The notes: generated by a model from the sequence alone, not told the origin. Positions 1-9,496 are shown, numbered from the stretch's first letter. The stretch is DNA of 47,663 bases from Stutzerimonas stutzeri (GCF_000952685.1 NZ_JYHV01000017.1:1-47663); one strand, 5' to 3'. Numbers and translations are program-made.

Positions 1-25
1 AAAAAAGCCCGTCACGAGGACGGGC
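1..25 (-). terminator. Rho-independent terminator of the oprD-family gene
   Basis: Read on the minus strand, the arm GCCCGTC pairs with GACGGGC (7-13 with 19-25, five-base loop) and is followed by six T residues at the window edge. It lies 55 bases after the stop codon of the porin gene, so it most likely ends that transcript. Confidence 0.85.
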
Positions 26-79
26 GAAAGTTTCCGCAACAGGAGCGAGGAGCGTTGCGTCCAGCGTGGTGGATGCCGC

Positions 80-1333
80 TTACAAGATGGAGATCGGGTA
101 GTTGAAGATCAGGCGGTTCTCGTCCAGGTCACGGGTGTTGGCCTGGGAGCGGAAGCTCGAGTTGCGCCACTTGATGTTGAGGTTCTTCGCCGGGCCGTTC
201 TGGACGGTGTAGGCCAGTTCGGTTTCGCGGCCCCATTCCTTGGCATCGTCGTCGGCGGCGGTCTTGATGTTGTCGCCGCTGATGTAGCGGTTCATCAGGG
301 TCAGACCCGGCACACCCATGGCGGCGAAGTTATAGTCGTGACGCACCTGCCAGGAGCGTTCGCCGGCGTTGTCGTAGGAATTGTTGAAGCTATCGTTGGC
401 CAGCGAGCCGCCGCTGGTGCCGTTGACGCGCATCCAGCCGGTATCGCCGCTGACTTTCTGCAGGCCGACGTAGAAGGTGTTGCCACCAGTTTTCAGACCG
501 AACAGACCGGAGTAGGTCTTGTTGTCCAGCTCGCCTGCCAGCGCGCTGCCGTCCTCGTCCCCCTGGAAGTAGCCCAGGTTGGCGGTCAGGGCCAGGTCGG
601 AGCCCAACGGCTGAGTGTGCAGCAGCTGAACGTACTGCTGTTCGTAGACGTCCTTCAGCTCGGCAGTCCACAACCCTACGGTGGTGCGCTTTTCATTGAA
701 GGCGTATTCGCCACCCAGGTAGTTGAAGCGGTCGGAGACGCCACCGCCGTAGCTCATGTCTTCCATGCTGGCGTCGTCGCGCGGGCTGTTCTGACGGAAC
801 TGACCGCCGCTGAGGGTCAGGCCATCGATTTCGCGCGAGGTGACCATGCCGCCCTCGAAGGTCTGCGGCAGCGAACGGCCGTCGTCGGCGCGCAGGATCG
901 GCAGTACCGGCATCATTTCGCCGATTTTCAGCTCGGTATTGGAAAACTTGGCTTTCGCCGCGACGCCCAGACGACCGAAATCATCGGCCGGACGACCATC
1001 GCTATGACGCGGCAGCAAGCCGGTGCCGTAGGTACCGCCACCGCCATCGAGTTTGACCGCCAGACCGGCGAGCACGTCAACGCCAAAGCCGACCGGGCCC
1101 GGGGTATAGCCGGACTGGATGTTGAGTATGAAGCTCTGGGTCCATTCCTCGGCTTTGCTGCGGTCGGTGATCGAGTCGTCGCGGAATTCGCGGCCGATGT
1201 AGAAGTTGCGCGCGTTCACTGTGATCTTGGTGTCGTCGACGAAGCCTGCAGCACTGGCAGTGGCAGGGATGCCAAGCGCCAGGGTCAGAGTGCCTGCGAA
1301 TACGGCGACAGACAGGGGGTTGCGTGGGGTCAT
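80..1333 (-). CDS. OprD-family outer-membrane porin
   Basis: This 417-residue protein matches OprD-family substrate-specific porins, which form 18-strand outer-membrane barrels for basic amino acids, peptides or aromatic acids. It starts with a signal peptide (a positive start, a hydrophobic stretch and an Ala-x-Ala-type end near residue 28, before GFVDDTKITVNARNF). The rest shows alternating polar/apolar strands and ends in a hydrophobic C-terminal strand (LIFNYPISIL), as barrel-assembly substrates do. The start at 1333 is chosen because GGGAG lies about ten bases upstream; an open frame runs further upstream but has no signal-peptide character. The substrate cannot be read from sequence. 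The gene stands alone, with its own promoter and terminator. Confidence 0.9.
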   Translation of the reverse strand: MTPRNPLSVAVFAGTLTLALGIPATASAAGFVDDTKITVNARNFYIGREFRDDSITDRSKAEEWTQSFILNIQSGYTPGPVGFGVDVLAGLAVKLDGGGGTYGTGLLPRHSDGRPADDFGRLGVAAKAKFSNTELKIGEMMPVLPILRADDGRSLPQTFEGGMVTSREIDGLTLSGGQFRQNSPRDDASMEDMSYGGGVSDRFNYLGGEYAFNEKRTTVGLWTAELKDVYEQQYVQLLHTQPLGSDLALTANLGYFQGDEDGSALAGELDNKTYSGLFGLKTGGNTFYVGLQKVSGDTGWMRVNGTSGGSLANDSFNNSYDNAGERSWQVRHDYNFAAMGVPGLTLMNRYISGDNIKTAADDDAKEWGRETELAYTVQNGPAKNLNIKWRNSSFRSQANTRDLDENRLIFNYPISIL

Positions 1334-1474
1334 TGTTGTTGTGCTCCCTTTTTTTAAGTAGTCCACCCCGTGCGGCCAAGGCCTAAGACGAGGCGGGATG
1401 TAGCGCGGCCGCAGATTCTGGAGCGGCGCTCGTCGGGCAATGAAACTGTTATCAGTTGTCTGACGACGTATCGG

Positions 1475-1502
1475 ATTATGGCTATGCCGCAAGGCTTGTC
1501 AA
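1475..1502 (-). promoter_or_regulatory. Sigma-70 promoter upstream of the OprD-type porin
   Basis: On the minus strand a perfect TTGACA -35 box (1497-1502) is followed after 16 bases by CATAAT (1475-1480). Transcription would start near 1468, giving an untranslated leader of about 135 bases. The rest of 1334-1632, between this promoter and the helicase stop codon, holds no gene that I can support. Confidence 0.65.
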
Positions 1503-1632
1503 TTCAATTTGTAAAGAATTGTTAGGTCTCAGACTTTCGTCTAGTGCAATAGCTCGATGGCGTAAAAGGCGGAGAAACAGGCTGTTGCGGCGATTCGAGC
1601 CGAGTCTAGTCAGATGGCTGCACGGGGCTGAC

Positions 1633-3891
1633 CTACGCTGGCCGTGGCCACCAGCCAGGCAGCAGTCGTCTGACCTGTGATCGAGCGAAGCGGTCGTCGA
1701 TGAGATGAAGCGTGCCAGCGTCTTCCGTGGTGCGGATCACTCGCCCCGCAGCCTGCACGACCTTCTGCAGACCCGGGAAGAGGTAGGTGTAGTCGTAGCC
1801 GGCGCCGAACAGCTGATCCATCCGAGCCTTCATTTGCTCGTTCACAGGATTGACCTGGGGCAGGCCCAGGGTTGCCACGAATGCACCGATCAAACGTTTC
1901 CCGGGCAGATCGATACCTTCGGAAAACGCACCGCCCAACACCGCGAAACCGATGCCTCGGCTTTGCTCAGTAAACCGTTCGAGAAAGGCAACGCGTGCAG
2001 CTTCTTGCATGCTACGGGTCTGCTCCCAGTAGGGCAGGTCAGGGTGCTGCTCACTGAGCAGGGCGGTCACCTGTTGCAGGTAATCGAAACTGCTGAAAAA
2101 GGCGAGATAATTGCCCGGGCGCTCGCGGTACTGCTCGGCCAGCAGATCGACGATGGGCTGCAAGGAGGCGTAACGGTCCCGATAACGCGTGGAGATGTTG
2201 CGCGCCAGCCGTACCTGCAGTTGCTCAGCCCGAAAGGGTGACTCGACATCTATCCAGACATGATTGAGCGGCACGCCAAGGGTATCGGCGTAAAAACGCT
2301 GCGGCGCTAGCGTGGCGGAAAACAGCACGCACGAGCGCGCTTGGCGAATACGCGGGGCGAGAAAGGGGGCGGGGAGCACGTTGCGTATGCAGAGCACCGA
2401 GGCTTTCGTCCCATTGCGATCCAGCCCCGGGACCAGCGTACAGTCGATCAGCGAATGCTCACCGAACTCTTCGGCCAGTCGACAGAAATGCATGGCATCG
2501 AAATAAGCCGATAACAACGAGGGATCGAGCCCCGCGGGCTCTTCACTCATGTATTCGGTTATGGCACTGACGGCTTGTTGCAGCGCGTTGATGAGCTTGT
2601 ACGGGATATCCGGGAGGACCTGATACGCATCGACCTGATCTCTGTGCAGGTCGCTCCAGCCGCGCAGCACGCGTTCGACAGGTCTTTTCAAAATCATCGG
2701 AAGAGTTTTCCGTAACTTCCTGATATTCCTTACATCTAGCTCGGCGCTGTACATGCTCCTGCCGCGTTCAAGCAGATTATGCGCCTCGTCGACCAGCACT
2801 CCGACGTGCCACTCATTGAGCAGCGTCAGGCTGTAGAGCAGAGCGCTCAGGTCGAAGTAATAGTTGTAGTCGCCGATCACCACGTCAGCCCATCGGGCCA
2901 GCTCCTGGCTCAGGTAATACGGGCAGATTCCGTGCGCCAGCGCGACCTCACGTAACGTCGCCTTGTCCAGGAAGGGTCGTGTGACGGCGTCGGCGCGAGC
3001 AGCTGAAAGCCGATCATAGAAGCCGCGTGCAAGCGGGCAGGATTCGCCGTTGCAGGCCTTGTCCGGGTGTTCGCAAGCCTTGTCACGGGCGATAAGCTCC
3101 AGTACCCGAAGCGGCGTGGAATCGCTCGACAGGCTTTTCAGTGCATCGAGGGCAAGTTGGCGGCCGGAAGTTTTCGCGGTAAGAAAGAACAGCTTGTCGA
3201 GTTGCTGACCAGGAAACGCCTTCAATTGCGGAAACAGGGTCGCCAACGTCTTGCCGATACCGGTGGGAGCCTGTGCCATCAGGTGCGTGCCAGTGCATAC
3301 GGCCTTATAGACGGCCTCGGCCAGCTGCCGTTGACCGCTGCGAAATTCCCCGTAGGGGAACGCCAGGTCCCTTAGCGCCTGGTCGCGCTCGGCACGGTGC
3401 GCCAACTCCTGCTCGGCCCATGCAATGAAAAATTTGCACTGCGCCTCGAAGAAATTCTGTAGATCGTCCGCACTGAAGGTTTCGACCAGCAGCGTTTCCT
3501 TCTGCGTGACCACATCGAAATACACCAGCGCGATATCGAGCGTTTGCAGATAACGCGCTTCGCATAGCAGCCAGCCATAAACCTTGGCTTGAGCCCAGTG
3601 CAAATGGCGGTGATTGGCCGGCTGCCGGTCCAGATCGCCGCGGTAGGTCTTGATTTCCTCCAGGCGATTCTTTCCCGGGTCGTAGCCGTCGGCGCGGCCA
3701 CGCACGTGAAGGGAGCCGTAACGGCCTTCGAGGGTGACCTCGCGTTCGTAGCCATTACCACGTCGTGCGGTGACAGTGGCGTGACCGGCGACGCCCTCCA
3801 GCGCGGTAGGCGAGGGCGTGAAGCGCAGGTCCAGATCACCTTGCTTGGCCGTGATTTCGCACAGCGCTCGCACCGCGACGCGATAACTCAC
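1633..3891 (-). CDS. PD-(D/E)XK nuclease-XPD/DinG-type helicase fusion
   Basis: This 752-residue protein is an iron-sulphur superfamily 2 DNA helicase related to DinG and XPD. It shows Walker A APTGIGKT at about 208-215, four cysteines at 273, 280, 285 and 323 in the position of the 4Fe-4S cluster, the DEAH box at 368-371, SATLAP, and the motif VI region QAAGRVIRT near 713-721. The first 170 residues carry a RecB/Cas4-like nuclease signature: GRADG, then E-x-K in LEEIKTY, then QAKVYGWLL. The GTG start at 3891 overlaps the stop of the preceding nuclease gene in a GTGA motif and has GGAGG seven bases before it, so an upstream ATG (3909) is less likely. It is translationally coupled to the VRR-NUC gene, which implies a shared DNA-repair role. 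Confidence 0.85.
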   Translation of the reverse strand: MSYRVAVRALCEITAKQGDLDLRFTPSPTALEGVAGHATVTARRGNGYEREVTLEGRYGSLHVRGRADGYDPGKNRLEEIKTYRGDLDRQPANHRHLHWAQAKVYGWLLCEARYLQTLDIALVYFDVVTQKETLLVETFSADDLQNFFEAQCKFFIAWAEQELAHRAERDQALRDLAFPYGEFRSGQRQLAEAVYKAVCTGTHLMAQAPTGIGKTLATLFPQLKAFPGQQLDKLFFLTAKTSGRQLALDALKSLSSDSTPLRVLELIARDKACEHPDKACNGESCPLARGFYDRLSAARADAVTRPFLDKATLREVALAHGICPYYLSQELARWADVVIGDYNYYFDLSALLYSLTLLNEWHVGVLVDEAHNLLERGRSMYSAELDVRNIRKLRKTLPMILKRPVERVLRGWSDLHRDQVDAYQVLPDIPYKLINALQQAVSAITEYMSEEPAGLDPSLLSAYFDAMHFCRLAEEFGEHSLIDCTLVPGLDRNGTKASVLCIRNVLPAPFLAPRIRQARSCVLFSATLAPQRFYADTLGVPLNHVWIDVESPFRAEQLQVRLARNISTRYRDRYASLQPIVDLLAEQYRERPGNYLAFFSSFDYLQQVTALLSEQHPDLPYWEQTRSMQEAARVAFLERFTEQSRGIGFAVLGGAFSEGIDLPGKRLIGAFVATLGLPQVNPVNEQMKARMDQLFGAGYDYTYLFPGLQKVVQAAGRVIRTTEDAGTLHLIDDRFARSQVRRLLPGWWPRPA

Positions 3892-5567
3892 CAGGTGGCC
3901 TCCGCCCATTGCACATAGCAAACGGCGATTGGCATCTGATGTCGCTGTGCAAAATCTATCCATCGCTTCTGATTGTCCTGCAGACGATCACCAGGGCCTT
4001 TTACTTCGATCAGTTGGTAGCGCCGATCGCCAGGCCAGAACTGGATGAGATCCGGCAACCCGCTGCGATGGTTGGGCACGTCCAGCAGAATGCGCTGGAA
4101 GAATGCCTTCAGGTGCTCGGCTGGAATGCATTCGAGCGCCAGCTCTAACAGCGTTTCGTCAAACAGTCCCCAACTGACGAACTGTGATTGCAGGCCGAAC
4201 TTCTCGCGAAACACGCGGCGTATGCAGTCACGGTATTCGTCTGTGCCAAGTTTGCTCAGGCATTCATCGAAAAGCCCGGCTCGACGCGTATGGAAGTCGG
4301 GTCGGGCGAGATCAGCTGGAGCCGCATGGAACGGATGGAAGAACGCACCCGGCAGCGGCGCGAAGATCGCGTCCCAGCACAGCAGACCGAGCAGCGAGTT
4401 GATCAGCGCATTCTCGACGTAGTAGGCCGGCGCCTCGCTGCGCGACAGATGCTCCCGCACGGCTTGCTCGACGCTCAGGCCGGGTTGCCTGGCAATGGCA
4501 AGATCGATGCGTTCCGCTTCGACCACAACGCGGCGGCGTGCCACGGGCTCGCCGAGCGCACGACGCAGGCGTGGCAGGATCCGCTGCAGCTGCTGCGCTT
4601 CGTGTTCGCTTTCCGGCGCGGCATTGGCTTCGCTTGCCAGCTGCAACGCGGCTTCGGGCTGGTCGCAGCGTTCGAGCACTCTGATCGCCCGCTCGCGCGC
4701 ACCGGGATAATTGTTTGTCGCGTGCAGGCGCAGGGCCTGGCTCAGGTCGCCAACACGTTCGCATTGGCGGCCAATGCTCAGCAGCAGCTTGCCGCGCCGA
4801 TGCTCCAGCCATTCGTTGGCGTAGGGCACGTGAGGAATGTCGGCGAGCACCTCATCCAGCGCCTCGCCCGCCTCGAAACGTTCGCGGCAGCGATGCAGGT
4901 GCAAATAGGCGTCGACGTCCTCACGACTGTGGAACGCGCGCGAGGCGGGAGAGAAACTCACCTGTTCGTAGCGGAAGATGCCCAGGTCGGCGAGCACGAA
5001 TTCTGTCCAGTCCTGGTGAATATTGCCAAAGAACATCAACCGTAGCCGGTCACACAACTCGCTGATGTTGAGCCCGAACGCGACTTCACCGAGCGCCTCG
5101 CACCAGTTGCGGAACGGTCGTGGCTGAACATGCTCGGCCAACAGCGTCTGCAGCAGGTCGGTTTTGCGCTGACTGCGGCCCGTCGGGGGGCCAAAGACCC
5201 GGATCAGTTCATCTTTATTGAGCAGGGCGAATAATTGAACCAGATCCAGCGTCGGATCCGCGTCGATCCAGCCCTGATCGATCAGCGCGGCGGAGGCTTC
5301 CAGGGGGCAGCCGATCTCGGCATAACGCAACTTGCTGGCACGGAATAACGTCCCCTTGCGCATCACCATGCGAACCAACAGCGCCTGCGAGGCTTGCGGG
5401 ACTTCGCTGAACCGGTCTAGAAACGCGCGCTCGTGGTCGGCCAGCAGATCGCCATGGCGTTCGCCGACCCAGGCAAGCACCTGTCGAAAGTTCTCGAGGT
5501 AGTAGAAGGGGTTTTCCAGGGCCTGGCGCATCGAACGTCCGGTTCGGTCATACACGGGCGCATTCAC
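3888..5567 (-). CDS. FAN1-type VRR-NUC structure-specific nuclease
   Basis: At 559 residues this matches bacterial FAN1 homologues, 5'-flap endonucleases/exonucleases that unhook DNA interstrand crosslinks. The VRR-NUC catalytic motif is complete near the C terminus: PD at 505-506, E521-V-K523 and a following Gln in GDRLQDNQKRW. The N-terminal part is helical with SAP- and TPR-like character, as in the family. The start is set at GTG 5567, but no good ribosome site precedes it; ATG at 5531 (MRQALENPFYYL) is an alternative. The promoter lies so close that the leader would be only about nine bases. It is the first gene of an operon with the nuclease-helicase and carries a LexA box, pointing to SOS induction. 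Confidence 0.88.
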   Translation of the reverse strand: MNAPVYDRTGRSMRQALENPFYYLENFRQVLAWVGERHGDLLADHERAFLDRFSEVPQASQALLVRMVMRKGTLFRASKLRYAEIGCPLEASAALIDQGWIDADPTLDLVQLFALLNKDELIRVFGPPTGRSQRKTDLLQTLLAEHVQPRPFRNWCEALGEVAFGLNISELCDRLRLMFFGNIHQDWTEFVLADLGIFRYEQVSFSPASRAFHSREDVDAYLHLHRCRERFEAGEALDEVLADIPHVPYANEWLEHRRGKLLLSIGRQCERVGDLSQALRLHATNNYPGARERAIRVLERCDQPEAALQLASEANAAPESEHEAQQLQRILPRLRRALGEPVARRRVVVEAERIDLAIARQPGLSVEQAVREHLSRSEAPAYYVENALINSLLGLLCWDAIFAPLPGAFFHPFHAAPADLARPDFHTRRAGLFDECLSKLGTDEYRDCIRRVFREKFGLQSQFVSWGLFDETLLELALECIPAEHLKAFFQRILLDVPNHRSGLPDLIQFWPGDRRYQLIEVKGPGDRLQDNQKRWIDFAQRHQMPIAVCYVQWAEATW

Positions 5568-5575
5568 CCGTTTGG

Positions 5576-5610
5576 CTGTGTATTTATACAGTTGTTGGCG
5601 AATTTGGCAA
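5576..5610 (-). promoter_or_regulatory. LexA box over a sigma-70 promoter (FAN1-helicase operon)
   Basis: CTGTGTATTTATACAG at 5576-5591 is a perfect CTGT-N8-ACAG LexA operator with an AT-rich centre. On the minus strand it overlaps the -10 box TATAAA (5583-5588), which sits 16 bases from a TTGCCA -35 box (5605-5610). LexA bound here would block RNA polymerase directly. The site is nine bases from the predicted GTG start. Confidence 0.85.
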
Positions 5611-5716
5611 CGGCGGGACGATCAGTGGTTTGGCGTGCTATTTGAAAGCAGGGCAGGCCGATGGCAGTGGATGTCTGCAGTGAGACGCACCCAGCAAGGC
5701 CGGGCGCGTTAGGCCG

Positions 5717-7105
5717 TCACACCGTGCGTGAGAACCGGCCGCGCTGCTCGCCGCCGAGATAGGCATCGAACGCCATGGCGACGTTGCGCATCATCAGGTG
5801 GCCCTGAGGCATCAGCACTACCGCATCGCTGCGTATCTCCACCAAACCGTCGGCCACCTGCTCGTCGAGCTTGGCCAGCGAATCGGCGAAGTAATCGCAA
5901 AAATCGATGCCGTAGCGCTCTTCGATCTCGGCGAAATCGACGCGTCCGTGACACATCAGGGAGATGATTACGTCACGGCGTAACCGGTCGTCTTCGCTCA
6001 GCTTGTATCCACGATGCACCGGCAGCATGCCTTCGTTCAGGCGTGCGTAGTACTGCGACAACTCCTTCACGTTCTGGCTGTAGCTGTTGCCGACCTTGCC
6101 GATGGAGGAAATGCCGAGCCCGATCAGGTCGCAATCGGCGTGGGTCGAATAGCCTTGGAAGTTGCGCTGCAGCGTGCCGTTGGCGCGGGCCAGCGTCAGC
6201 TCATCATCAGGCAGGGAGAAGTGGTCCATGCCGATATAGACGTAGCCGGCGTCTGTCAGGCGCTTGATGGTCAGCTCCAGCAGTTCCAGCTTGCGTTCCG
6301 GTGGAGGCATGTCTTCCGGGCGGATCAGCTTCTGCGCACGCACCAGATCCGGCAGATGCGCGTAACTGTAAGCGGCGATGCGATCCGGGCGAATATCGAT
6401 GATCTTGTTCAGGGTGGTGTTGAAGCTCTCGACTGTCTGCAGCGGCAATCCGTAGATCAGGTCGACGCTGATCGACTTGAAGTTCACTTCACGTGCTGCC
6501 TGGACCAGCTCGCGGGTCTGCTCTTCGGTTTGGATGCGGTTGACCGCGATCTGCACCTGTTCATCGAAGTCCTGCACGCCAAAACTCAGACGATTGAAGC
6601 CGAGCGTGCGCAGTCCATGAATCTGTTCGGGCGTGACGGTGCGCGGATCGACCTCCAGAGAGAACTCGTGATTGTCACTGTCGTCCATGTTGAAGGCGTC
6701 GTGCAGTGCATCCATCAGGTCGGCCAGTTGCTCGCTGGTGAAATAGGTCGGCGTGCCGCCGCCCAGATGCAGCTGGGTCAGCTTGCGTGAACGATCGAAC
6801 AGCGCCGCCTGCATCTGGATTTCACGCTTGAGATATTCCAGATACTCGACGGCACGATCGGTCTTGTGGGTGATGATCTTGTTGCAGGCGCAGTAGTAGC
6901 AAAGGCTTTTGCAGAAGGGGATGTGGATATACACCGATAGCGGCTTGGGTGCCGGGGCGTCGTTGGTCTCCTGCGCGGCGCTGCGATAGTCGTCGATGGC
7001 GAAGGCCTGATGGAACTGGGGCGCGGTGGGGTAGGAGGTGTAGCGAGGACCCGGACGGTCATATTTTTCGACCAGGGCGCGGTTAAAGCTCGGCGTTTGG
7101 TCCAT
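5717..7105 (-). CDS. hemN: Oxygen-independent coproporphyrinogen III oxidase
   Basis: A 462-residue radical-SAM enzyme that decarboxylates coproporphyrinogen III to protoporphyrinogen IX without oxygen, in the cytoplasmic haem pathway. The cluster-binding cysteines C65, C69 and C72, plus C74, lie in HIPFCKSLCYYCACNK, a HemN hallmark. The N-terminal RYTSYPTAPQF and the GGGTPTYF motif also fit true HemN rather than HemW. The start at 7105 follows an AAGGTG ribosome site; an upstream in-frame extension to 7204 lacks family similarity. In Pseudomonas, hemN is commonly activated by Anr at low oxygen, and a weak Anr-like site lies about 85 bases upstream. It appears to be transcribed alone. Confidence 0.95.
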   Translation of the reverse strand: MDQTPSFNRALVEKYDRPGPRYTSYPTAPQFHQAFAIDDYRSAAQETNDAPAPKPLSVYIHIPFCKSLCYYCACNKIITHKTDRAVEYLEYLKREIQMQAALFDRSRKLTQLHLGGGTPTYFTSEQLADLMDALHDAFNMDDSDNHEFSLEVDPRTVTPEQIHGLRTLGFNRLSFGVQDFDEQVQIAVNRIQTEEQTRELVQAAREVNFKSISVDLIYGLPLQTVESFNTTLNKIIDIRPDRIAAYSYAHLPDLVRAQKLIRPEDMPPPERKLELLELTIKRLTDAGYVYIGMDHFSLPDDELTLARANGTLQRNFQGYSTHADCDLIGLGISSIGKVGNSYSQNVKELSQYYARLNEGMLPVHRGYKLSEDDRLRRDVIISLMCHGRVDFAEIEERYGIDFCDYFADSLAKLDEQVADGLVEIRSDAVVLMPQGHLMMRNVAMAFDAYLGGEQRGRFSRTV

Positions 7106-7190
7106 GTGCGGTTTCACCTTGCGGGTTAATAGGGGAGTGGCTGGATGGGGAGCTCCGTCGACAGCCAGCGACATCGTGCCGCGATTATCC

Positions 7191-7204
7191 TTGATTCTAG
7201 TCAC
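7191..7204 (-). promoter_or_regulatory. Weak Anr/Fnr-like half-conserved site upstream of hemN
   Basis: TTGATTCTAGTCAC has one perfect half-site (TTGAT) and one degenerate half (GTCAC for ATCAA). The place suits oxygen control of hemN, but no well-spaced -10 box was found for a site at -41.5, so this is only a suggestion. Confidence 0.3.
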
Positions 7205-7315
7205 GGTTCGGATGTCTCAAATCAAGAACGCTGCGACTGCCAGACGCCGATATTCGACGCTCAATCCACCCGTCCCGGCGTATCAGAGCGTCGAACCCGT
7301 CTGGTTCGTGCGTGC

Positions 7316-8938
7316 TTAGAGACGGAATTGCCCGACCAGGCGGTTCAGCTCGGCCGCCAGGCGCACCAGCTCATCGCTGATCTGCGAGGTCTGGCTGGCA
7401 TCCGTGGAGGTCGTGTCGGCAATGTTGCTGATGGTGGTGATGTTGCGGTTGATTTCCTCGGCGACCGCGCTTTGCTCTTCTACCGCCGTGGCGATCTGCA
7501 TGTTCATGTCGTTGATCGTGCCCACCCCGCCAGCAATCACGTTGAGGCTTTGGGCGGCCTTGGCAACGCAGTCGGAACCGGCATGAGCGCGAATCTGTGC
7601 GTTCTGCATAACTGTGACCGCATCGCGCACACCGCTCTGCAACTGCTCGATGGTCGCCTGGATATCTCGAGTGGATTGTTGCGTACGCGAAGCCAGGGTG
7701 CGCACCTCGTCGGCGACCACCGCGAAACCGCGGCCCTGTTCGCCAGCGCGTGCTGCTTCGATCGCGGCGTTGAGTGCGAGCAGATTGGTCTGTTCGGCGA
7801 TGCCGTTGATAACGCCCAGCACCATGCCGATGGAGGCACTGTCCGTCTCGACCTGCTTGATCACCTGTGCGGCCCGTTCGATTTCCCGAATCAGCCCGTC
7901 GATGCCGTCCAGCGCCTCGGTGGCCAGGGTTACGCCGGCTCTGGATTGCTCGTCCGCATCGTTCGAGGCCGATGCCGTCTGGCTGGCATGCCGCGCCACT
8001 TCCTGCACCGTCGCGCTCATCTCGTTCATCGCCGAGGCCACCATGTCGGTTTCGCTGCGCTGCGCCATGACCGCCGAATGGGTCTTTTCGGCCACATTGG
8101 CGACTCGGTCCGACACGGCGCCCAGTTGGCGGGTGATGCCCGCGACCGCTTCCAGGCTATGGCGAAACTTGCCAATCATGCGGTTGAATGAGTGCCCCAT
8201 GGCACCCACTTCATCTTCGGCATGGACGGATACGATGCGGCTGAGGTCCTCGTCCTCCGTCATCGCCTCCATGGTGTGGCGCATGTCGTTGACGCGACTG
8301 ATGATCACGCGGCGAATGATGTAGCTCATCACGATCAGGCCGGCCAGCAGAAGCAGAAGCTGGATGCCGGCGGAGATCATGACATTGCGATTGATTTCAC
8401 CGTCGAGAACCGACAGGTCGTAGCTGATCCGCACAGCCCCCATCACCGAATTTTCGGCAACCTGGTGACACGAAAGGCAATTGGTGCCGCGGTAATCCCG
8501 ATGAGCAAGGATTGGGTTGACGACGGTGAGCACTCGACCATCCTTGCCCTCCCTGACGTCCATCGTCGCCTTGCCTGCCAGCGCATCGCGGTCCATTTGA
8601 TCGGCCGCCGCCTCGTGTGCGAATCCTGGGCCGAAGACCTTGGTCACCGGTTCGCCACGTACGATGCGCGCGTCAATCACGCCGGGCCTTGAGAGTATCT
8701 TTTCTCGCAGCACTTCGCGCTGGGCCATGGTGCCGGTCAGCATCATTGCGTTGATGCTGTCGAAGTACGAGTCGGCGGCATCCTTGGTTTGCTGTTCGAC
8801 GACCTGCAACACCAGTCGCTTCTCGGTGCTGGCGGCATGCAGCAACGAGGCGGAAAGCACCAGTGCGAAAACCAGCACCAGGGCCAGGTTGATCTTCGCC
8901 TGGACGGACATCTCGCGGTTAGCGTGAGCGCTGCTCAT
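7316..8938 (-). CDS. Methyl-accepting chemotaxis protein with periplasmic CXXCH motif
   Basis: This 540-residue chemoreceptor has TM1 at about 17-37, a periplasmic sensor of about 150 residues, TM2 at about 187-209, a HAMP region, and a cytoplasmic signalling domain with the highly conserved hairpin tip [20 protein letters not shown] near 385-405. Ahead of TM2 is NCLSCH (motif CLSCH, residues 154-158), the covalent c-type haem attachment motif, so the receptor may sense redox state, oxygen or another gas. The start is placed at the third of three consecutive ATG codons, because AAGG sits six bases before it and touches the first. There is no neighbouring che gene; the signal would pass through the CheA/CheW system elsewhere. 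Ligand unknown. Confidence 0.9.
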   Translation of the reverse strand: MSSAHANREMSVQAKINLALVLVFALVLSASLLHAASTEKRLVLQVVEQQTKDAADSYFDSINAMMLTGTMAQREVLREKILSRPGVIDARIVRGEPVTKVFGPGFAHEAAADQMDRDALAGKATMDVREGKDGRVLTVVNPILAHRDYRGTNCLSCHQVAENSVMGAVRISYDLSVLDGEINRNVMISAGIQLLLLLAGLIVMSYIIRRVIISRVNDMRHTMEAMTEDEDLSRIVSVHAEDEVGAMGHSFNRMIGKFRHSLEAVAGITRQLGAVSDRVANVAEKTHSAVMAQRSETDMVASAMNEMSATVQEVARHASQTASASNDADEQSRAGVTLATEALDGIDGLIREIERAAQVIKQVETDSASIGMVLGVINGIAEQTNLLALNAAIEAARAGEQGRGFAVVADEVRTLASRTQQSTRDIQATIEQLQSGVRDAVTVMQNAQIRAHAGSDCVAKAAQSLNVIAGGVGTINDMNMQIATAVEEQSAVAEEINRNITTISNIADTTSTDASQTSQISDELVRLAAELNRLVGQFRL

Positions 8939-9496
8939 CATCATCCTTACTACTGCTCGGAAACGAAATCGCCTGAAAGCAGGCGATAGACGTGGGGGCT
9001 ACAGAACAGGCGGTCCAACGCAAGCGTTCGCTCCGTTCGATCAGCCAGGCAGTTGGCGATATGTTAAAGGCTGCGATCGGCTGCGCCTTTGGGACTCGCA
9101 CCGTATCGGGCGCTAGTTGCTGTTTCACTGATCTGGGTCAGTCAAACGCTTCGTTTCGCTTGCGAAAAACGGAGGTGCTCCAAAGTACGGCGAACGAGTC
9201 GGCGGCGCGGATCTACGGCACGGGGAATCCTTGAATCTCCGGTCGTCCCGATTCACTTGGCCACTTGGCAAGCCGCTCGGCACCGAGCACTCTATGCCGC
9301 GCGTGCAAGTCAACGACCGCCGGTCAGCTGGCAGCTTCGTTTACCGACTCGAATTTTGCTGTGTGAACCTGCGAACCCCTAATCGTTTCGGCGGTCGTAG
9401 CCTCTAGTCAGCCGCTGTCGGCGGGACATGCAGGGTATGGCTGTTGACCGATCCAGGCGCAGTGCATCAACCGGAACTATCTTTTCAAGGACTCAC
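8939..9496. other. Intergenic region between the chemoreceptor and galU
   Basis: About 560 bases separate the divergently transcribed chemoreceptor gene and galU. It should hold both promoters, but I found no convincing -35/-10 pair or operator. Short open frames here have no good start sites or protein character. I see nothing else in it. Confidence 0.6.

Noticed and set aside
338..1357. A 339-codon open frame opposite the OprD-type porin
   Set aside because: It is the antisense shadow of a high-GC gene; no ribosome site and no protein character, while the porin frame has a signal peptide and barrel strands.
4188..5045. A 285-codon open frame opposite the FAN1-type gene
   Set aside because: It lies wholly inside a gene with intact catalytic motifs and shows composition-driven Arg/Ala-rich text.
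7184..7189. GATAAT as the -10 box of an Anr-driven hemN promoter
   Set aside because: It is only about 11 bases from the centre of the Anr-like site, not the about 31 needed for a -41.5 activator position.
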